Source: Bacteroidales bacterium | Lineage (GTDB): Bacteria > Bacteroidota > Bacteroidia > Bacteroidales > VadinHA17 | Direction of reading: 5' to 3' | Length of the DNA: 64,000 nucleotides | Assembly (NCBI GenBank): GCA_025454795.1 | Contig: JALONT010000016.1 | Coordinates: 1-64,000 of the forward strand | In this document: one piece after another, positions 18,365 through 27,055 of the stretch | Numbering within the stretch: position 1 is the stretch's first letter | Layout of the letters: each line of letters starts with the position of its first letter | Position numbers and translations under genes: made by a program | Notes under the pieces: generated by a model | What the model was told of the DNA's origin: nothing | The model's database searches: none | Seen by the model: the letters and a program-made list of their open reading frames with translations, nothing else

Positions 18365-18432
18365 CTTTATAAAATCTTTATACAAGCAGCTCTAAATTTT
18401 ATAATTCCCTTATAAAGGGGGCTTTACCTTTG
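18365..18432 (+). promoter_or_regulatory. kdpF control region: CTTTATA direct repeat and -7 element
   Basis: CTTTATAAAATCTTTATAC (18365-18383) holds two CTTTATA half-sites spaced 11 bp start to start, the geometry used by OmpR-family regulators such as KdpE. A third related box (CCCTTATAAA) begins 42 nt after the start of the first. TACCTTTG at 18425-18432 fits the -7 consensus and is 19 nt before the kdpF start. The same blocks occur at identical spacing upstream of kdpA (26718-26785, minus strand), which strongly suggests co-regulation by KdpE. Confidence 0.75.
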
Positions 18433-18451
18433 CTTAGTAAATAACACAAAG

Positions 18452-18607
18452 ATGAAACTGATTATTTTTTCCTGGTTTGAAAAAATACCTGAAACTATAG
18501 TAAACTTTACAGTTTCAGGTAATGCTGGTTATCTGGTTGGTATTATTATTTCGGTAATAATTCTAGCCTACCTCCTCTATTCTTTATTAAAACCTGAAAA
18601 ATTTTAA
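18452..18607 (+). CDS. kdpF: KdpF-like small subunit of the K+-transporting ATPase
   Basis: 51-aa membrane miniprotein. The C-terminal half (about residues 27-51) is one hydrophobic segment ending in AYLLYSLLKPEKF, the KdpF signature (Y/L-L-Y-x-L-x-x-P-E-x-F). KdpF binds and stabilises the KdpABC complex in the inner membrane. It normally precedes kdpA in the same operon. Here it is on the opposite strand, beyond the 3' end of kdpE, with its own promoter that copies the kdpA one. The N-terminal 26 residues, with FEKIPETIVNF, are longer than in the E. coli subunit. Confidence 0.85.
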   Translation: MKLIIFSWFEKIPETIVNFTVSGNAGYLVGIIISVIILAYLLYSLLKPEKF

Positions 18608-18610
18608 GAG

Positions 18611-18718
18611 ATGTTCTGGATACTTGTTCTTTTTATAATATCGATTGCAGGTTTGCTTTATGCAGGCTACGATGCTGCAAGATTGCTTGAAGATATCTTT
18701 CATATCCATCTGCTTTAA
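18611..18718 (+). CDS. 35-aa membrane miniprotein downstream of kdpF
   Basis: ATG at 18611 starts 3 nt after the kdpF stop. It encodes a single hydrophobic segment (MFWILVLFIISIAGLLYAGY) followed by an amphipathic tail DAARLLEDIFHIHLL. The overlap of ribosome binding material (TTTTAAGAG just upstream) and tight spacing suggest translation with kdpF. I know of no named family; it may be a second small Kdp-associated subunit or a random open frame. The strong transmembrane signature and the operon position argue for a real gene. Confidence 0.55.
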   Translation: MFWILVLFIISIAGLLYAGYDAARLLEDIFHIHLL

Positions 18719-18747
18719 TTTATGCTTTTATTTACGATTATATCATA

Positions 18748-19431
18748 CTAACTACCAAACCGATAACCTATTCCCGATTCAGTGTTTAATAATTTAGGCC
18801 TGGCAGGGTCGTCTTCAACCTTTTTGCGTAGCTGAGCTATGAATACCCGTAAGTACTGAGTTTGTTCAATATAACCCATCCCCCAAACTTCTTTTAGAAT
18901 ATATTGATGTGTTAGTACCCGACCTTCATTTTTGGCTAATAACGATAATAGTGAGAATTCGGTCGATGTGAGTTTTAATAATTCGCTATTCTTGCGTACA
19001 ATATGATTGGTTAAATCGATAGATAATGAACCAAATTCTAATATTGGTTTGTCTGAAATGTTCTGAACTTGCCTGCTGGCCACACGGATACGAGCCAATA
19101 ATTCTCCAGTGCGAAAGGGTTTTGTAAGATAATCGTTAGCACCATTATCCAGTGCATGAATTATGTCTTCTTCCGAATTTCTGACAGAGAGAATTATAAT
19201 AGGTTTTAGATACCATTCTCTTAATTTTTTCAATATTTCAATACCATCTATATCAGGCAATCCTAAATCAAGGATTACAAGTACCGGGTGATTTGTAGCG
19301 GCAGCAATAAGTCCATCCTTTCCCGTTGCAGCTTCAGAAATCTTATATCCGTTTGATGAGAGTGTTATTTCAAGCAAACGCCGAATTTGCACTTCATCGT
19401 CTATAATCAATATCGTTTCGGGTAAATTCAT
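18748..19431 (-). CDS. kdpE: KdpE response regulator (OmpR family)
   Basis: 227-aa DNA-binding response regulator. The receiver domain (residues 1-120) shows the acidic pair IIDDEVQI, the phosphoacceptor Asp about 55 in VILDLGLPDIDG and Lys about 104 in YLTKPF. The C-terminal winged helix (about 130-227) contains LTSTEFSLLSLLAKNEGRVLTH and GIGYRF, as in OmpR/PhoB regulators. It would be phosphorylated by the adjacent KdpD sensor and would act on the CTTTATA boxes upstream of kdpA and kdpF. It starts 20 nt after kdpD, at the end of the kdpABC-x-DE operon. Confidence 0.93.
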   Translation of the reverse strand: MNLPETILIIDDEVQIRRLLEITLSSNGYKISEAATGKDGLIAAATNHPVLVILDLGLPDIDGIEILKKLREWYLKPIIILSVRNSEEDIIHALDNGANDYLTKPFRTGELLARIRVASRQVQNISDKPILEFGSLSIDLTNHIVRKNSELLKLTSTEFSLLSLLAKNEGRVLTHQYILKEVWGMGYIEQTQYLRVFIAQLRKKVEDDPARPKLLNTESGIGYRFGS

Positions 19432-19451
19432 ACATTGATTCTTGTTATTCC

Positions 19452-22118
19452 TTAAAAATCTATATGTAGTATCTCAGTTGGTATCTTAATTGTGAATATT
19501 GCACCACCATTTTGCCTGTTTCTCACCGTTATTGTCCCTTCATGTGCTTCAACAAAACCTTTTGCAATTGATAATCCCAGCCCTGTGCCACCGGCTTTTG
19601 ATCCTTCTACCCTGTAAAACTTATTAAATATAAAGGATATTTCCTTTCCTGGGAAACCCGGACCTCTGTCCATAACCTGTAAAGTCATTATTCCATTTTC
19701 ATAGAATGCTTTAACTCTCAGATTTATTGAAATAGAAGCATACTGTGTGGCATTATAAATCAGGTTGTAGAGTACCTGTTCTATTAATCCGAAGTCGATC
19801 TTTACTAAAGGCATGTCATCAGGAATAACAACATGAAGGCGGAATGGTTTAAGTTCATCCTGCAGGTTTTCAGAGACTTTATTTATCAGATCGTGAATAT
19901 CGCACCAATCAAGCCGGGGAGTAATCCGGCCGCTTTCGAGCCTTGACATATTCAATAGATTATCGATAAGACGGTTTAATCTTTTAGATGCCTTGAATAT
20001 TTCTTGAGAGAGCTCTTTACGTATTTCCTCTGGATGTAGCGATGTAAGCAGAGAGTCGGAAGCGCCCATAATTGTTGCAACAGGAATCCGCAGCTCATGC
20101 GATATGGAGTTAAAAAGCGTTTTGTACAGCTTGTCGGATTCGTTTAGCAAAAAAGCCTGTTTAGCCATATCGCGTAGATATTCCCTTTCGAACTTTCCTG
20201 AGATTTGGGAAATAAATGCATCCCAAAATTGCTCTTCACCCAGAGTGAATACATTTGTCTGTTGAATTGCAATTACTCCCAGGTTCATCTGATTTCCTTT
20301 TAAAGGGTAAAATGTATATTTACTGGATGGTAAGGTATCAGTATGTTTCCCTGCTTTTGCAGAGTGCTGGAATGTCCACGCTGCAACGCTCACATCGTTT
20401 TTTGACAGAATTATACCTGAATCAATCTGATTGGGGCAATCTAGTTGGTTTGTGTCATTTCTAAGTAATATCCGACACCGAAGATCAAAATATTTCTTAA
20501 TATCGTTTTTAGCAATATTAATAACCTCTTCAAAACCAGAAGCAGTGGACAACTCTCTGGTAAGCTGATACAGGGCATTTGTACGTTCCTCACGTCTTCT
20601 GATTTTCATCTCCTGTCTCTTTATCCTTGATGTAAGTACTCCGCTTAATAACGCAATGATGAAAAACATTATCAACATTAGCATATCTTCCGGCTTATCG
20701 ACATGTAATGTATAGGGCGGTGGAATAAAAAAGAAATCCCAGATAAGAGCGCTCAATGTTGCGGACACAAGAATGGGCCCTGTTCCAAAGAAAAATGCAA
20801 GTGTTGAAACAACAAATAATAAAGCAAATGAAACAACCTGATAACCAATAAATTCTTTAATTGAAAAACAAGCAAGTGCGGTTATTACAACAATCAGTGT
20901 AGCGGCAAAGTATTGCCGGATATTTGAAGTGAAAGATGGTAAAGAGACTTTTTCCTTAAACTTATCTGTTGACTTAATATCGGAACCCAGTATGTATACA
21001 TCAATATTGCCGCTATAACGGATAAGCCGGTTCACGAAGTTACCAAGTCGCAACAGGGTCAACAGATTCCTTACGCGAGGTTTACCGATGATTATATGTG
21101 TAATATTTTCTTTTTGAGCAAAATCTACAATTGCTTTTACCATATCGTTATTGGTAACAAACCGAAACTTAATACCTAGCTGCCTGGAAAGGTTGATATT
21201 TTTATTTAATTGTTCACTTTCTTTGGGGGTAAGCTTATATGAAGTCTCCACATAGACAGCCTGGAGATCGGCACCCATTGTATAAGAAAGATTTTTAGCC
21301 CAGCGGAGTAATTTTGCAGACTGCTGGGTATGACTAACAGCCACTAAAAGATGTAATCCAGATTTCCATGGACCTTTTATTCGCTTTAGCTGCATGTATT
21401 CGTGAAGCTGTTTGTCCACACGGTCGGCAACTATACGTAATGCCATTTCACGTAAAGCTGTTATATTTCCTTTACGGAAAAAACTCCCGATGGCTTCTTT
21501 CGACCTTTCGGGTGTATATACTTTGCCGTCTGAGAGTCTCTGCAACAGTTCATCCGGAGTCAGGTCAATAACCTCGATTTCATCGGCATTTTCAAAGATT
21601 TCATCGGGGAGTGTTTCCCGGACAATTATTCCAGTAATCTGCGATACTGTATCTGAACGGCTTTCCAGATGTTGAACGTTAAGTGTGGTATATACGCTTA
21701 TTCCATTATCAAGGATTTCCAAAACATCCTGACATCTTTTTGTATGACGGCTACCCGGGGAATTAGAATGAGCGAGTTCATCAACCAGAACAACCCTGGG
21801 TTTTCGGGCTATAATTGCATCCAAATCCATTTCCTGTACAGTAGTAGATTTGTACTGGTAGGTTTTGCGGGGTATCAATTCAAAGCCCTCTGCCAATTCA
21901 GCAGTTTCCTTTCGGTTGTGGGTTTCTACATAGCCAATGACAATATCGTTCCCTTTCAATTTCTCGGCTTGTGCTGTTTGTAGCATGGTGTAAGTTTTAC
22001 CAACGCCAGCACACATACCAAAGAATATTTTCAGCTTACCTCGTTTGCTTCTTTCTTCCTCAAACTTTAAAGAAGCTAAAAGTTCATCGGGATCCGGGCG
22101 ATTGTCAATTATGTCCAT
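19452..22118 (-). CDS. kdpD: KdpD sensor histidine kinase
   Basis: 888-aa sensor of K+ limitation or turgor. The N-terminal KdpD domain has a Walker A motif GMCAGVGKT (about 34-42). It is followed by a universal-stress-like domain (about 250-370), four closely spaced membrane segments (about 400-500), a GAF-like region and a histidine kinase core. The H box is ISHELRIPVATIMG with His near 675, then the N box and GTGLGLSIAKGFVEAHEG. Domain order and length match full KdpD. It starts 6 nt after a small coiled-coil gene, which itself overlaps kdpC, so the whole operon appears translationally linked. Confidence 0.95.
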   Translation of the reverse strand: MDIIDNRPDPDELLASLKFEEERSKRGKLKIFFGMCAGVGKTYTMLQTAQAEKLKGNDIVIGYVETHNRKETAELAEGFELIPRKTYQYKSTTVQEMDLDAIIARKPRVVLVDELAHSNSPGSRHTKRCQDVLEILDNGISVYTTLNVQHLESRSDTVSQITGIIVRETLPDEIFENADEIEVIDLTPDELLQRLSDGKVYTPERSKEAIGSFFRKGNITALREMALRIVADRVDKQLHEYMQLKRIKGPWKSGLHLLVAVSHTQQSAKLLRWAKNLSYTMGADLQAVYVETSYKLTPKESEQLNKNINLSRQLGIKFRFVTNNDMVKAIVDFAQKENITHIIIGKPRVRNLLTLLRLGNFVNRLIRYSGNIDVYILGSDIKSTDKFKEKVSLPSFTSNIRQYFAATLIVVITALACFSIKEFIGYQVVSFALLFVVSTLAFFFGTGPILVSATLSALIWDFFFIPPPYTLHVDKPEDMLMLIMFFIIALLSGVLTSRIKRQEMKIRRREERTNALYQLTRELSTASGFEEVINIAKNDIKKYFDLRCRILLRNDTNQLDCPNQIDSGIILSKNDVSVAAWTFQHSAKAGKHTDTLPSSKYTFYPLKGNQMNLGVIAIQQTNVFTLGEEQFWDAFISQISGKFEREYLRDMAKQAFLLNESDKLYKTLFNSISHELRIPVATIMGASDSLLTSLHPEEIRKELSQEIFKASKRLNRLIDNLLNMSRLESGRITPRLDWCDIHDLINKVSENLQDELKPFRLHVVIPDDMPLVKIDFGLIEQVLYNLIYNATQYASISINLRVKAFYENGIMTLQVMDRGPGFPGKEISFIFNKFYRVEGSKAGGTGLGLSIAKGFVEAHEGTITVRNRQNGGAIFTIKIPTEILHIDF

Positions 22119-22124
22119 ACAATA

Positions 22125-22310
22125 CTACTTCTTTTCAAATCTGGAAATTAGCTCTTTGGCTTGTTCTTCTATACTTTTAATTCGGAACAGTAAGTTTTTC
22201 AACTCCTGAATATCGTTAAGATTATGATCTTTACCCGGATCTTTATGTAAAGTTATAGACATTTTCTCCATGTTTTTATTTAATTTGTCCGCCATTTCAT
22301 TAAAAGTCAA
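22125..22310 (-). CDS. 61-aa coiled-coil protein encoded between kdpC and kdpD
   Basis: Small charged, hydrophilic protein with a heptad-like pattern in its second half (LKNLLFRIKSIEEQAKELISRFEKK) and no membrane segment. Its ATG overlaps the kdpC stop in an ATGA arrangement (22307-22310) and it ends 6 nt before kdpD. That is a typical sign of translational coupling and a good reason to treat it as real. I recognise no family. A role as cytosolic accessory to KdpC or KdpD is possible, but this is inferred from position only. Confidence 0.7.
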   Translation of the reverse strand: MTFNEMADKLNKNMEKMSITLHKDPGKDHNLNDIQELKNLLFRIKSIEEQAKELISRFEKK

Positions 22311-22891
22311 TGAAAGTTCTGGTCAAGTTTATTAAGTTCAAGGTTTAAAATCAATACATTAACTCTTTCTTCGCCAAGAATTAAAAACTGAGGTGTTTCG
22401 GTAAGGGTTTTTACGCTTTGAACCAAATTTTGTTTTTGGATAGCATTAAAATTTCGGGCTTTAGCAACCCGGGCCACTTGCAATAAAGCCGCTTGCTTAG
22501 AAATATGCGGATCGAGGCCGCTTGCTGATGCAAAAAGCATTTCGGAGGGAATTACAGTAAGACTATCCAATTGATTAAAAACAATGAATTGTTTTTTACG
22601 TTCGGCGACAAGATTTTTCAGTTTAAGATTCGTTAATCCATAATTTGAACCTCCTGAAGGCAAAGGATTATATGAAATTGCGGATGGCCTGGATGTGAAA
22701 TAAATTATAGAATCAAATTGCTGGCCAATAAGGCTGCTTCCAATTGTTTGATTATCATTTACAATTAAGCTGCCGTTTGCTTTTGCAGGAAATGTTACCT
22801 GAGCAATTCCGGTAACTAAAAGCGGGTAAACAATTCCTGTAAGCATTGTAAAAAACAGGAATATTTTCAAGGATATTATGATTGTTTTCAT
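22307..22891 (-). CDS. kdpC: Potassium-transporting ATPase subunit C
   Basis: 194-aa single-span membrane subunit of the KdpFABC pump. The N-terminal helix (about residues 6-30, IFLFFTMLTGIVYPLLVTGI) matches KdpC, followed by GSLIVNDNQTIGSSLIGQQF, FTSRPSAISYNPLPSGGSNYG and SASGLDPHIS, all standard motifs. The periplasmic C-terminal domain is complete. It follows kdpB after 14 nt and overlaps the next small gene by 4 nt. Confidence 0.95.
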   Translation of the reverse strand: MKTIIISLKIFLFFTMLTGIVYPLLVTGIAQVTFPAKANGSLIVNDNQTIGSSLIGQQFDSIIYFTSRPSAISYNPLPSGGSNYGLTNLKLKNLVAERKKQFIVFNQLDSLTVIPSEMLFASASGLDPHISKQAALLQVARVAKARNFNAIQKQNLVQSVKTLTETPQFLILGEERVNVLILNLELNKLDQNFH

Positions 22892-22905
22892 TTTTTTGTA
22901 TTGTC

Positions 22906-24993
22906 TTACAGGTTAATTATAATATCAATAAGCTTAATTCCAATAAATGGGGCAAGAATGCCACCTAAGCCAAAAACAAGCAGGTTACGGGTCAATGAAA
23001 CAGTAGCTGAAACGGGTCTGTAGCGAACACCTTTTAACGCCAGCGGCACCAATAGAATTATGATAATTGCATTAAAAATTACTGCACTCAGAATAGCACT
23101 TTGCGGTGAACCCAGGTGCATAATATTTAGGACAGAAAGAGGGCCAATTCCGTTTGTACCTGAATAAAGTGAAATTGCAATAGCCGGAATAATGGCAAAA
23201 TATTTAGCTACATCATTAGCAATACTAAATGTTGTGAGTGAGCCACGGGTCATAAGTAATTGTTTGCCTACTCCCACAACCTCAATAAGTTTTGTAGGAT
23301 TACTGTCGAGATCAACCATATTTCCAGCCTCACGGGCTGCCTGGGTACCTGAGTTCATGGCAATGCCAATATCGGCTTGTGCAAGGGCGGGGGCATCGTT
23401 GGTGCCATCGCCGATCATGCCTACCAAATGCCCGTTTGCCTGTTCTTCACGGATACGGCGCAATTTATCTTCGGGCGTTGCTTCAGCCATAAAATCGTCA
23501 ACCCCAGCTTCTGCTGCAATAGCAGCGGCGGTTAAAGGATTGTCCCCTGTAATCATTACTGTTTTAATACCCATTTTACGTAATTCGCTAAACCGTTGTT
23601 TAATGCCGCCTTTTACAATGTCTTTAAGGTGAATAACCCCTAAAACTTTTTTATCTTCTGCTACAACCAAAGGTGTTGCCCCCTGTCGTGCCAATCCGGA
23701 AACAATATTTTGAATTTCCTGAGGATAAAAACCATTATTGTTTTGTATAAATGTGCGAATGGCTTCTGATGATCCTTTGCGGACATGATGTATTATGCCA
23801 TCATTAGTTTTATAATCAACACCGCTCATTCTCGATTGTGCCGTAAAAGGGATAAACGTTGCATTAAGCCGGAGGACTTCACGGCCACGAATTTTAAACT
23901 TTTCTTTAGCCAGAATAACAATAGAACGGCCTTCAGGTGTTTCGTCCGATAATGATGAAAGCTGGGCTTCATGGGCAAGTTCTTCAATAGTTACACCTTC
24001 AGCCGGGATAAAATCGGTAGCCATGCGGTTGCCTAAGGTAATTGTTCCTGTTTTATCGAGCAACAGCACATCAACATCTCCGGCTGCTTCAATGGCACGA
24101 CCACTGGTAGCAATAACATTTCGCTGAATGAGCCTGTCCATGCCACTTATACCAATTGCACTCAACAAGGCACCAATAGTTGTGGGAATAAGACAAACCA
24201 ACAACGCAATTAATATGGGAATTGTTAAGTTTTGTGACATTGGTAACCCCGAAGCCTTAAGGCTGTACCCAAAGTATGCAGGAAGTGTAACCACTACCAG
24301 AAGAAAAATAATGGATAAACCCGAAAGAAGTATAGACAGTGCTATTTCATTAGGTGTTTTATGCCGTTTCGCCCCTTCAACCAGTGCTATCATACGGTCG
24401 ATAAAGGTGTTACCGGGCTCAGCTATAATATTGATCAAAATCCAGTCGCTTATTACTTTTGTCCCTCCCGTAACTGCTGAACGGTCTCCTCCGCTTTCGC
24501 GAATAACGGGAGCTGATTCGCCTGTTATTGCCGATTCGTCAACACTTGCAATACCTTCAATGACCTCTCCATCTGAAGGAATTGCTTCTCCTGCTTTGCA
24601 AAGGACTTTGTCGCCTTTTCTAAGCTCGGTTGCAATTACCGGAACTTCCTGTTTGCCAACAATCTTACGAGCTATGGTTTGGGTACGGTTTTTTCGCAAA
24701 TTATCAGCCTGGGCTTTTCCCCTGCCTTCGGCAATGGCCTCAGAGAAATTGGCAAACAACACAGTAAACCATAGCCATATAGCTATCTGAAGGTTGAAAG
24801 ATGAAAGGTTGCCCTGAAAAATACCTGCAAAGACTACGATTGTAGTAAGAAGAGAACCGATTGCCACAATGAAAATGACAGGGTTCTTAATCAGTAATAC
24901 AGGATTTAATTTGATTACACTGTCTTTTACAGCAAGTAACAATATATTTCTATTGAAAAGGCTTGTATTTTGTTTTGTACTCATTTTGTTCAA
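22906..24993 (-). CDS. kdpB: Potassium-transporting ATPase ATP-binding subunit B
   Basis: 695-aa P-type ATPase, the energising subunit of Kdp. Visible motifs are the actuator TGESAPV (about residue 155), the phosphorylation motif [13 protein letters not shown] with Asp near 313, the nucleotide-binding FTAQSRMSG and KGSSEA, and the hinge [19 protein letters not shown]. Seven or so membrane helices are predicted. It starts 3 nt after the kdpA stop. Arginine codons here are largely CGN, unlike the AGG/AGA usage of flanking genes. Confidence 0.96.
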   Translation of the reverse strand: MNKMSTKQNTSLFNRNILLLAVKDSVIKLNPVLLIKNPVIFIVAIGSLLTTIVVFAGIFQGNLSSFNLQIAIWLWFTVLFANFSEAIAEGRGKAQADNLRKNRTQTIARKIVGKQEVPVIATELRKGDKVLCKAGEAIPSDGEVIEGIASVDESAITGESAPVIRESGGDRSAVTGGTKVISDWILINIIAEPGNTFIDRMIALVEGAKRHKTPNEIALSILLSGLSIIFLLVVVTLPAYFGYSLKASGLPMSQNLTIPILIALLVCLIPTTIGALLSAIGISGMDRLIQRNVIATSGRAIEAAGDVDVLLLDKTGTITLGNRMATDFIPAEGVTIEELAHEAQLSSLSDETPEGRSIVILAKEKFKIRGREVLRLNATFIPFTAQSRMSGVDYKTNDGIIHHVRKGSSEAIRTFIQNNNGFYPQEIQNIVSGLARQGATPLVVAEDKKVLGVIHLKDIVKGGIKQRFSELRKMGIKTVMITGDNPLTAAAIAAEAGVDDFMAEATPEDKLRRIREEQANGHLVGMIGDGTNDAPALAQADIGIAMNSGTQAAREAGNMVDLDSNPTKLIEVVGVGKQLLMTRGSLTTFSIANDVAKYFAIIPAIAISLYSGTNGIGPLSVLNIMHLGSPQSAILSAVIFNAIIIILLVPLALKGVRYRPVSATVSLTRNLLVFGLGGILAPFIGIKLIDIIINL

Positions 24994-24996
24994 AAA

Positions 24997-26688
24997 TTAA
25001 AAGGTTATTCCATAGTTCATTAGCAAATGATCCATAAGTGGACCTAGAGATAAAGCCGGGAAATGGGTTAATCCGCCTACAGTAAGTATAACAGCGATTA
25101 ACAAACCGATAAACAGCCAATTGTCGGTACGGAATGTGCCTGCCGAAAGCGGGGTAATCTTCTTTTTATTCATGTTTCCGGCTATTGCAAGTACCGGAAT
25201 AATAACTCCAAAGCGTCCAATCAGCATTCCGAATCCAAGAGTCAGATTATAAAACACCGAATTTGCATTTAACCCGGCAAAGGCGCTGCCATTGTTTCCT
25301 GCAGCAGAACTGTAAGCGTAGAGTATTTCTGAAAACCCGTGCGGACCTGCATTATTCAGGCTCGATAAACCATAACTACTTACCGAAGCCCATGCCGATA
25401 AAATCTGTATTACTAAATTTGGTGCAAGAACGGCTATTATGGCCATTTGAACTTCAAAAGTCTCAATTTTTTTGCCAAGATATTCAGGTGTGCGTCCAAC
25501 CATCAACCCGGCAATAAAAACCGTGATGATTATAAATATTACCATTCCATATAATCCTGCACCCACACCGCCAAAAATAATTTCACCCAGCATAATGTTT
25601 ATCATGGCCATCATACCTGCAATTGGTGAAAGGCTGTCATGCATTGCATTTACAGAACCATTTGAGGCTGACGTTGTGGCGGCTGACCATAGAATACTGT
25701 TGGTGATACCGAAACGTGTTTCCTTGCCTTCCATCAGGTGTAAATGCCCAAAAATAGAATTGGCTGAATACTCATCATATAATGAAATAATTAGTCCTGC
25801 AATAAATAAAATCAACATAGCAGTAAAAACTGTCCAACCCTGGCGTGTTGAATCGACCATTTTGCCATACGTGTAAGTTAATGCAACCGGGATAAGCAAT
25901 ATGGCCACCATTTGGAGGAAATTACTTAATGGGGTCGGATTCTCGAAAGGGTGTGAACTATTGGAATTAAAGAATCCTCCCCCGTTTGTACCCATTTGCT
26001 TGATGACAATCTGAGAAGCTGCCGGCCCCATCGGAATTACCTGCTGTGCACCTTGTAATGTCTGAACCGTTTCATAAGTTTTGAAATTCTGTACAACTCC
26101 CTGACCAACTAACACAATTGCTAATAGAATTGAAAGTGGTAAAAGCACATACAGGGTTGAGCGTGTGATATCCGTCCAAAAATTACCAAGCCCTTCGGTT
26201 GTTTTCCGTGAAATTCCTCTGATTAGTGCTAATAAAACTGCTATTCCTGTTGCAGCACTTACAAAGTTCTGGACGGTAAGGCCAATCATTTGCACAAAAT
26301 AACTTAGTGTTGTTTCCCCGGCATATCCCTGCCAATTGGTGTTGGTCATAAAACTTACTGCAGTATTGAAAGCAGAATGCCATGATACATTTGAAAGGTT
26401 TGCAGGATTCATTGGCAAATATGCCTGAAAGAGTTGGATCAAAAACACAAAAACAAATCCAATTAAATTAAACATAAGCAAACCGAAGGTATAAGACTTC
26501 CAGTTTGTTTCTTCATCGGGGTTTATTCCGGAGAATTTATATGTCAGTTTTTCGAGCCAGCCGAAAACAGGTAATATGAAATGCTTATTCCCTGTAAATA
26601 CCTTGTACATGTAGTTGCCCAGAATGGGTGTAAGGCCAATTAATACTGTAATGAATAGTATTATCTGAATTAAATCTTGAGTTGTCAT
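24997..26688 (-). CDS. kdpA: Potassium-transporting ATPase K+-binding subunit A
   Basis: 563-aa channel-like subunit that selects and translocates K+. The four pore-loop regions of the SKT superfamily can be traced: TNTNWQGYAGE (about 117-127), MGTNGGGFFNSNSSHPFENP (about 232-251), ATTSASNGSVNAM (about 345) and SAAGNNGSAFAG (about 467). About ten membrane helices are present. It is the first gene of the minus-strand operon. KdpF, which usually precedes it, is absent at this position; the nearest upstream gene is a divergent metal-transporter-like gene. Confidence 0.96.
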   Translation of the reverse strand: MTTQDLIQIILFITVLIGLTPILGNYMYKVFTGNKHFILPVFGWLEKLTYKFSGINPDEETNWKSYTFGLLMFNLIGFVFVFLIQLFQAYLPMNPANLSNVSWHSAFNTAVSFMTNTNWQGYAGETTLSYFVQMIGLTVQNFVSAATGIAVLLALIRGISRKTTEGLGNFWTDITRSTLYVLLPLSILLAIVLVGQGVVQNFKTYETVQTLQGAQQVIPMGPAASQIVIKQMGTNGGGFFNSNSSHPFENPTPLSNFLQMVAILLIPVALTYTYGKMVDSTRQGWTVFTAMLILFIAGLIISLYDEYSANSIFGHLHLMEGKETRFGITNSILWSAATTSASNGSVNAMHDSLSPIAGMMAMINIMLGEIIFGGVGAGLYGMVIFIIITVFIAGLMVGRTPEYLGKKIETFEVQMAIIAVLAPNLVIQILSAWASVSSYGLSSLNNAGPHGFSEILYAYSSAAGNNGSAFAGLNANSVFYNLTLGFGMLIGRFGVIIPVLAIAGNMNKKKITPLSAGTFRTDNWLFIGLLIAVILTVGGLTHFPALSLGPLMDHLLMNYGITF

Positions 26689-26717
26689 ATTGTGAATTCA
26701 ATATTTAAAATGTTATA

Positions 26718-26785
26718 CAAAATTCATATAGAATTTATAAAGGTTTTGTAATAATTAGCCATAGGTGTATAAAGACTTTATAAAG
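26718..26785 (-). promoter_or_regulatory. kdpA control region: CTTTATA direct repeat and -7-like element
   Basis: Read on the minus strand, CTTTATAAAGTCTTTATAC (26785-26767) differs by one base from the site before kdpF. A further box (CCTTTATAAA) begins 42 nt after the start of the first, and GAATTTTG (26725-26718) aligns with the kdpF -7 element. The operator-to-start distance is 97 nt here and 87 nt at kdpF. An upstream CATCTTTATAAAG overlap extends the repeat. Probable KdpE-binding site. Confidence 0.75.
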
Positions 26786-27055
26786 ATGCTACAAACCATC
26801 CATAAAGTTTCTGAGGGGCAAGATTGCAACTATTCCCGCATACTTTGGTTGAAGCGTAAGCATTGTGCGGTTTGCGGGACCTGCTAAAATGGGCGATTAG
26901 AAATTTAATAGTCTTTTGAAACCTGAATATGGTGAATAGCTGTACAAGATTTTAATCACGCTCCATTAATTATTTCAACTTTCCAGTCACTATTCTCATT
27001 TTTTATAAATATAATTGCATAATAAATATCAGGTAATCACAGATGAATTCTTCTT
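26786..27055. other. Non-coding gap between kdpA and the divergent metal-transporter-like gene
   Basis: Together with the kdpA leader this is a 367-nt stretch without a gene. Apart from the CTTTATA region I see no clear hairpin terminator, RNA gene or repeat. A segment near 26846-26900 (GCGTAAGCATTGTGCGG onward) is more GC-rich than its AT-rich surroundings and could be a remnant of something, but I cannot identify it. Confidence 0.5.
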
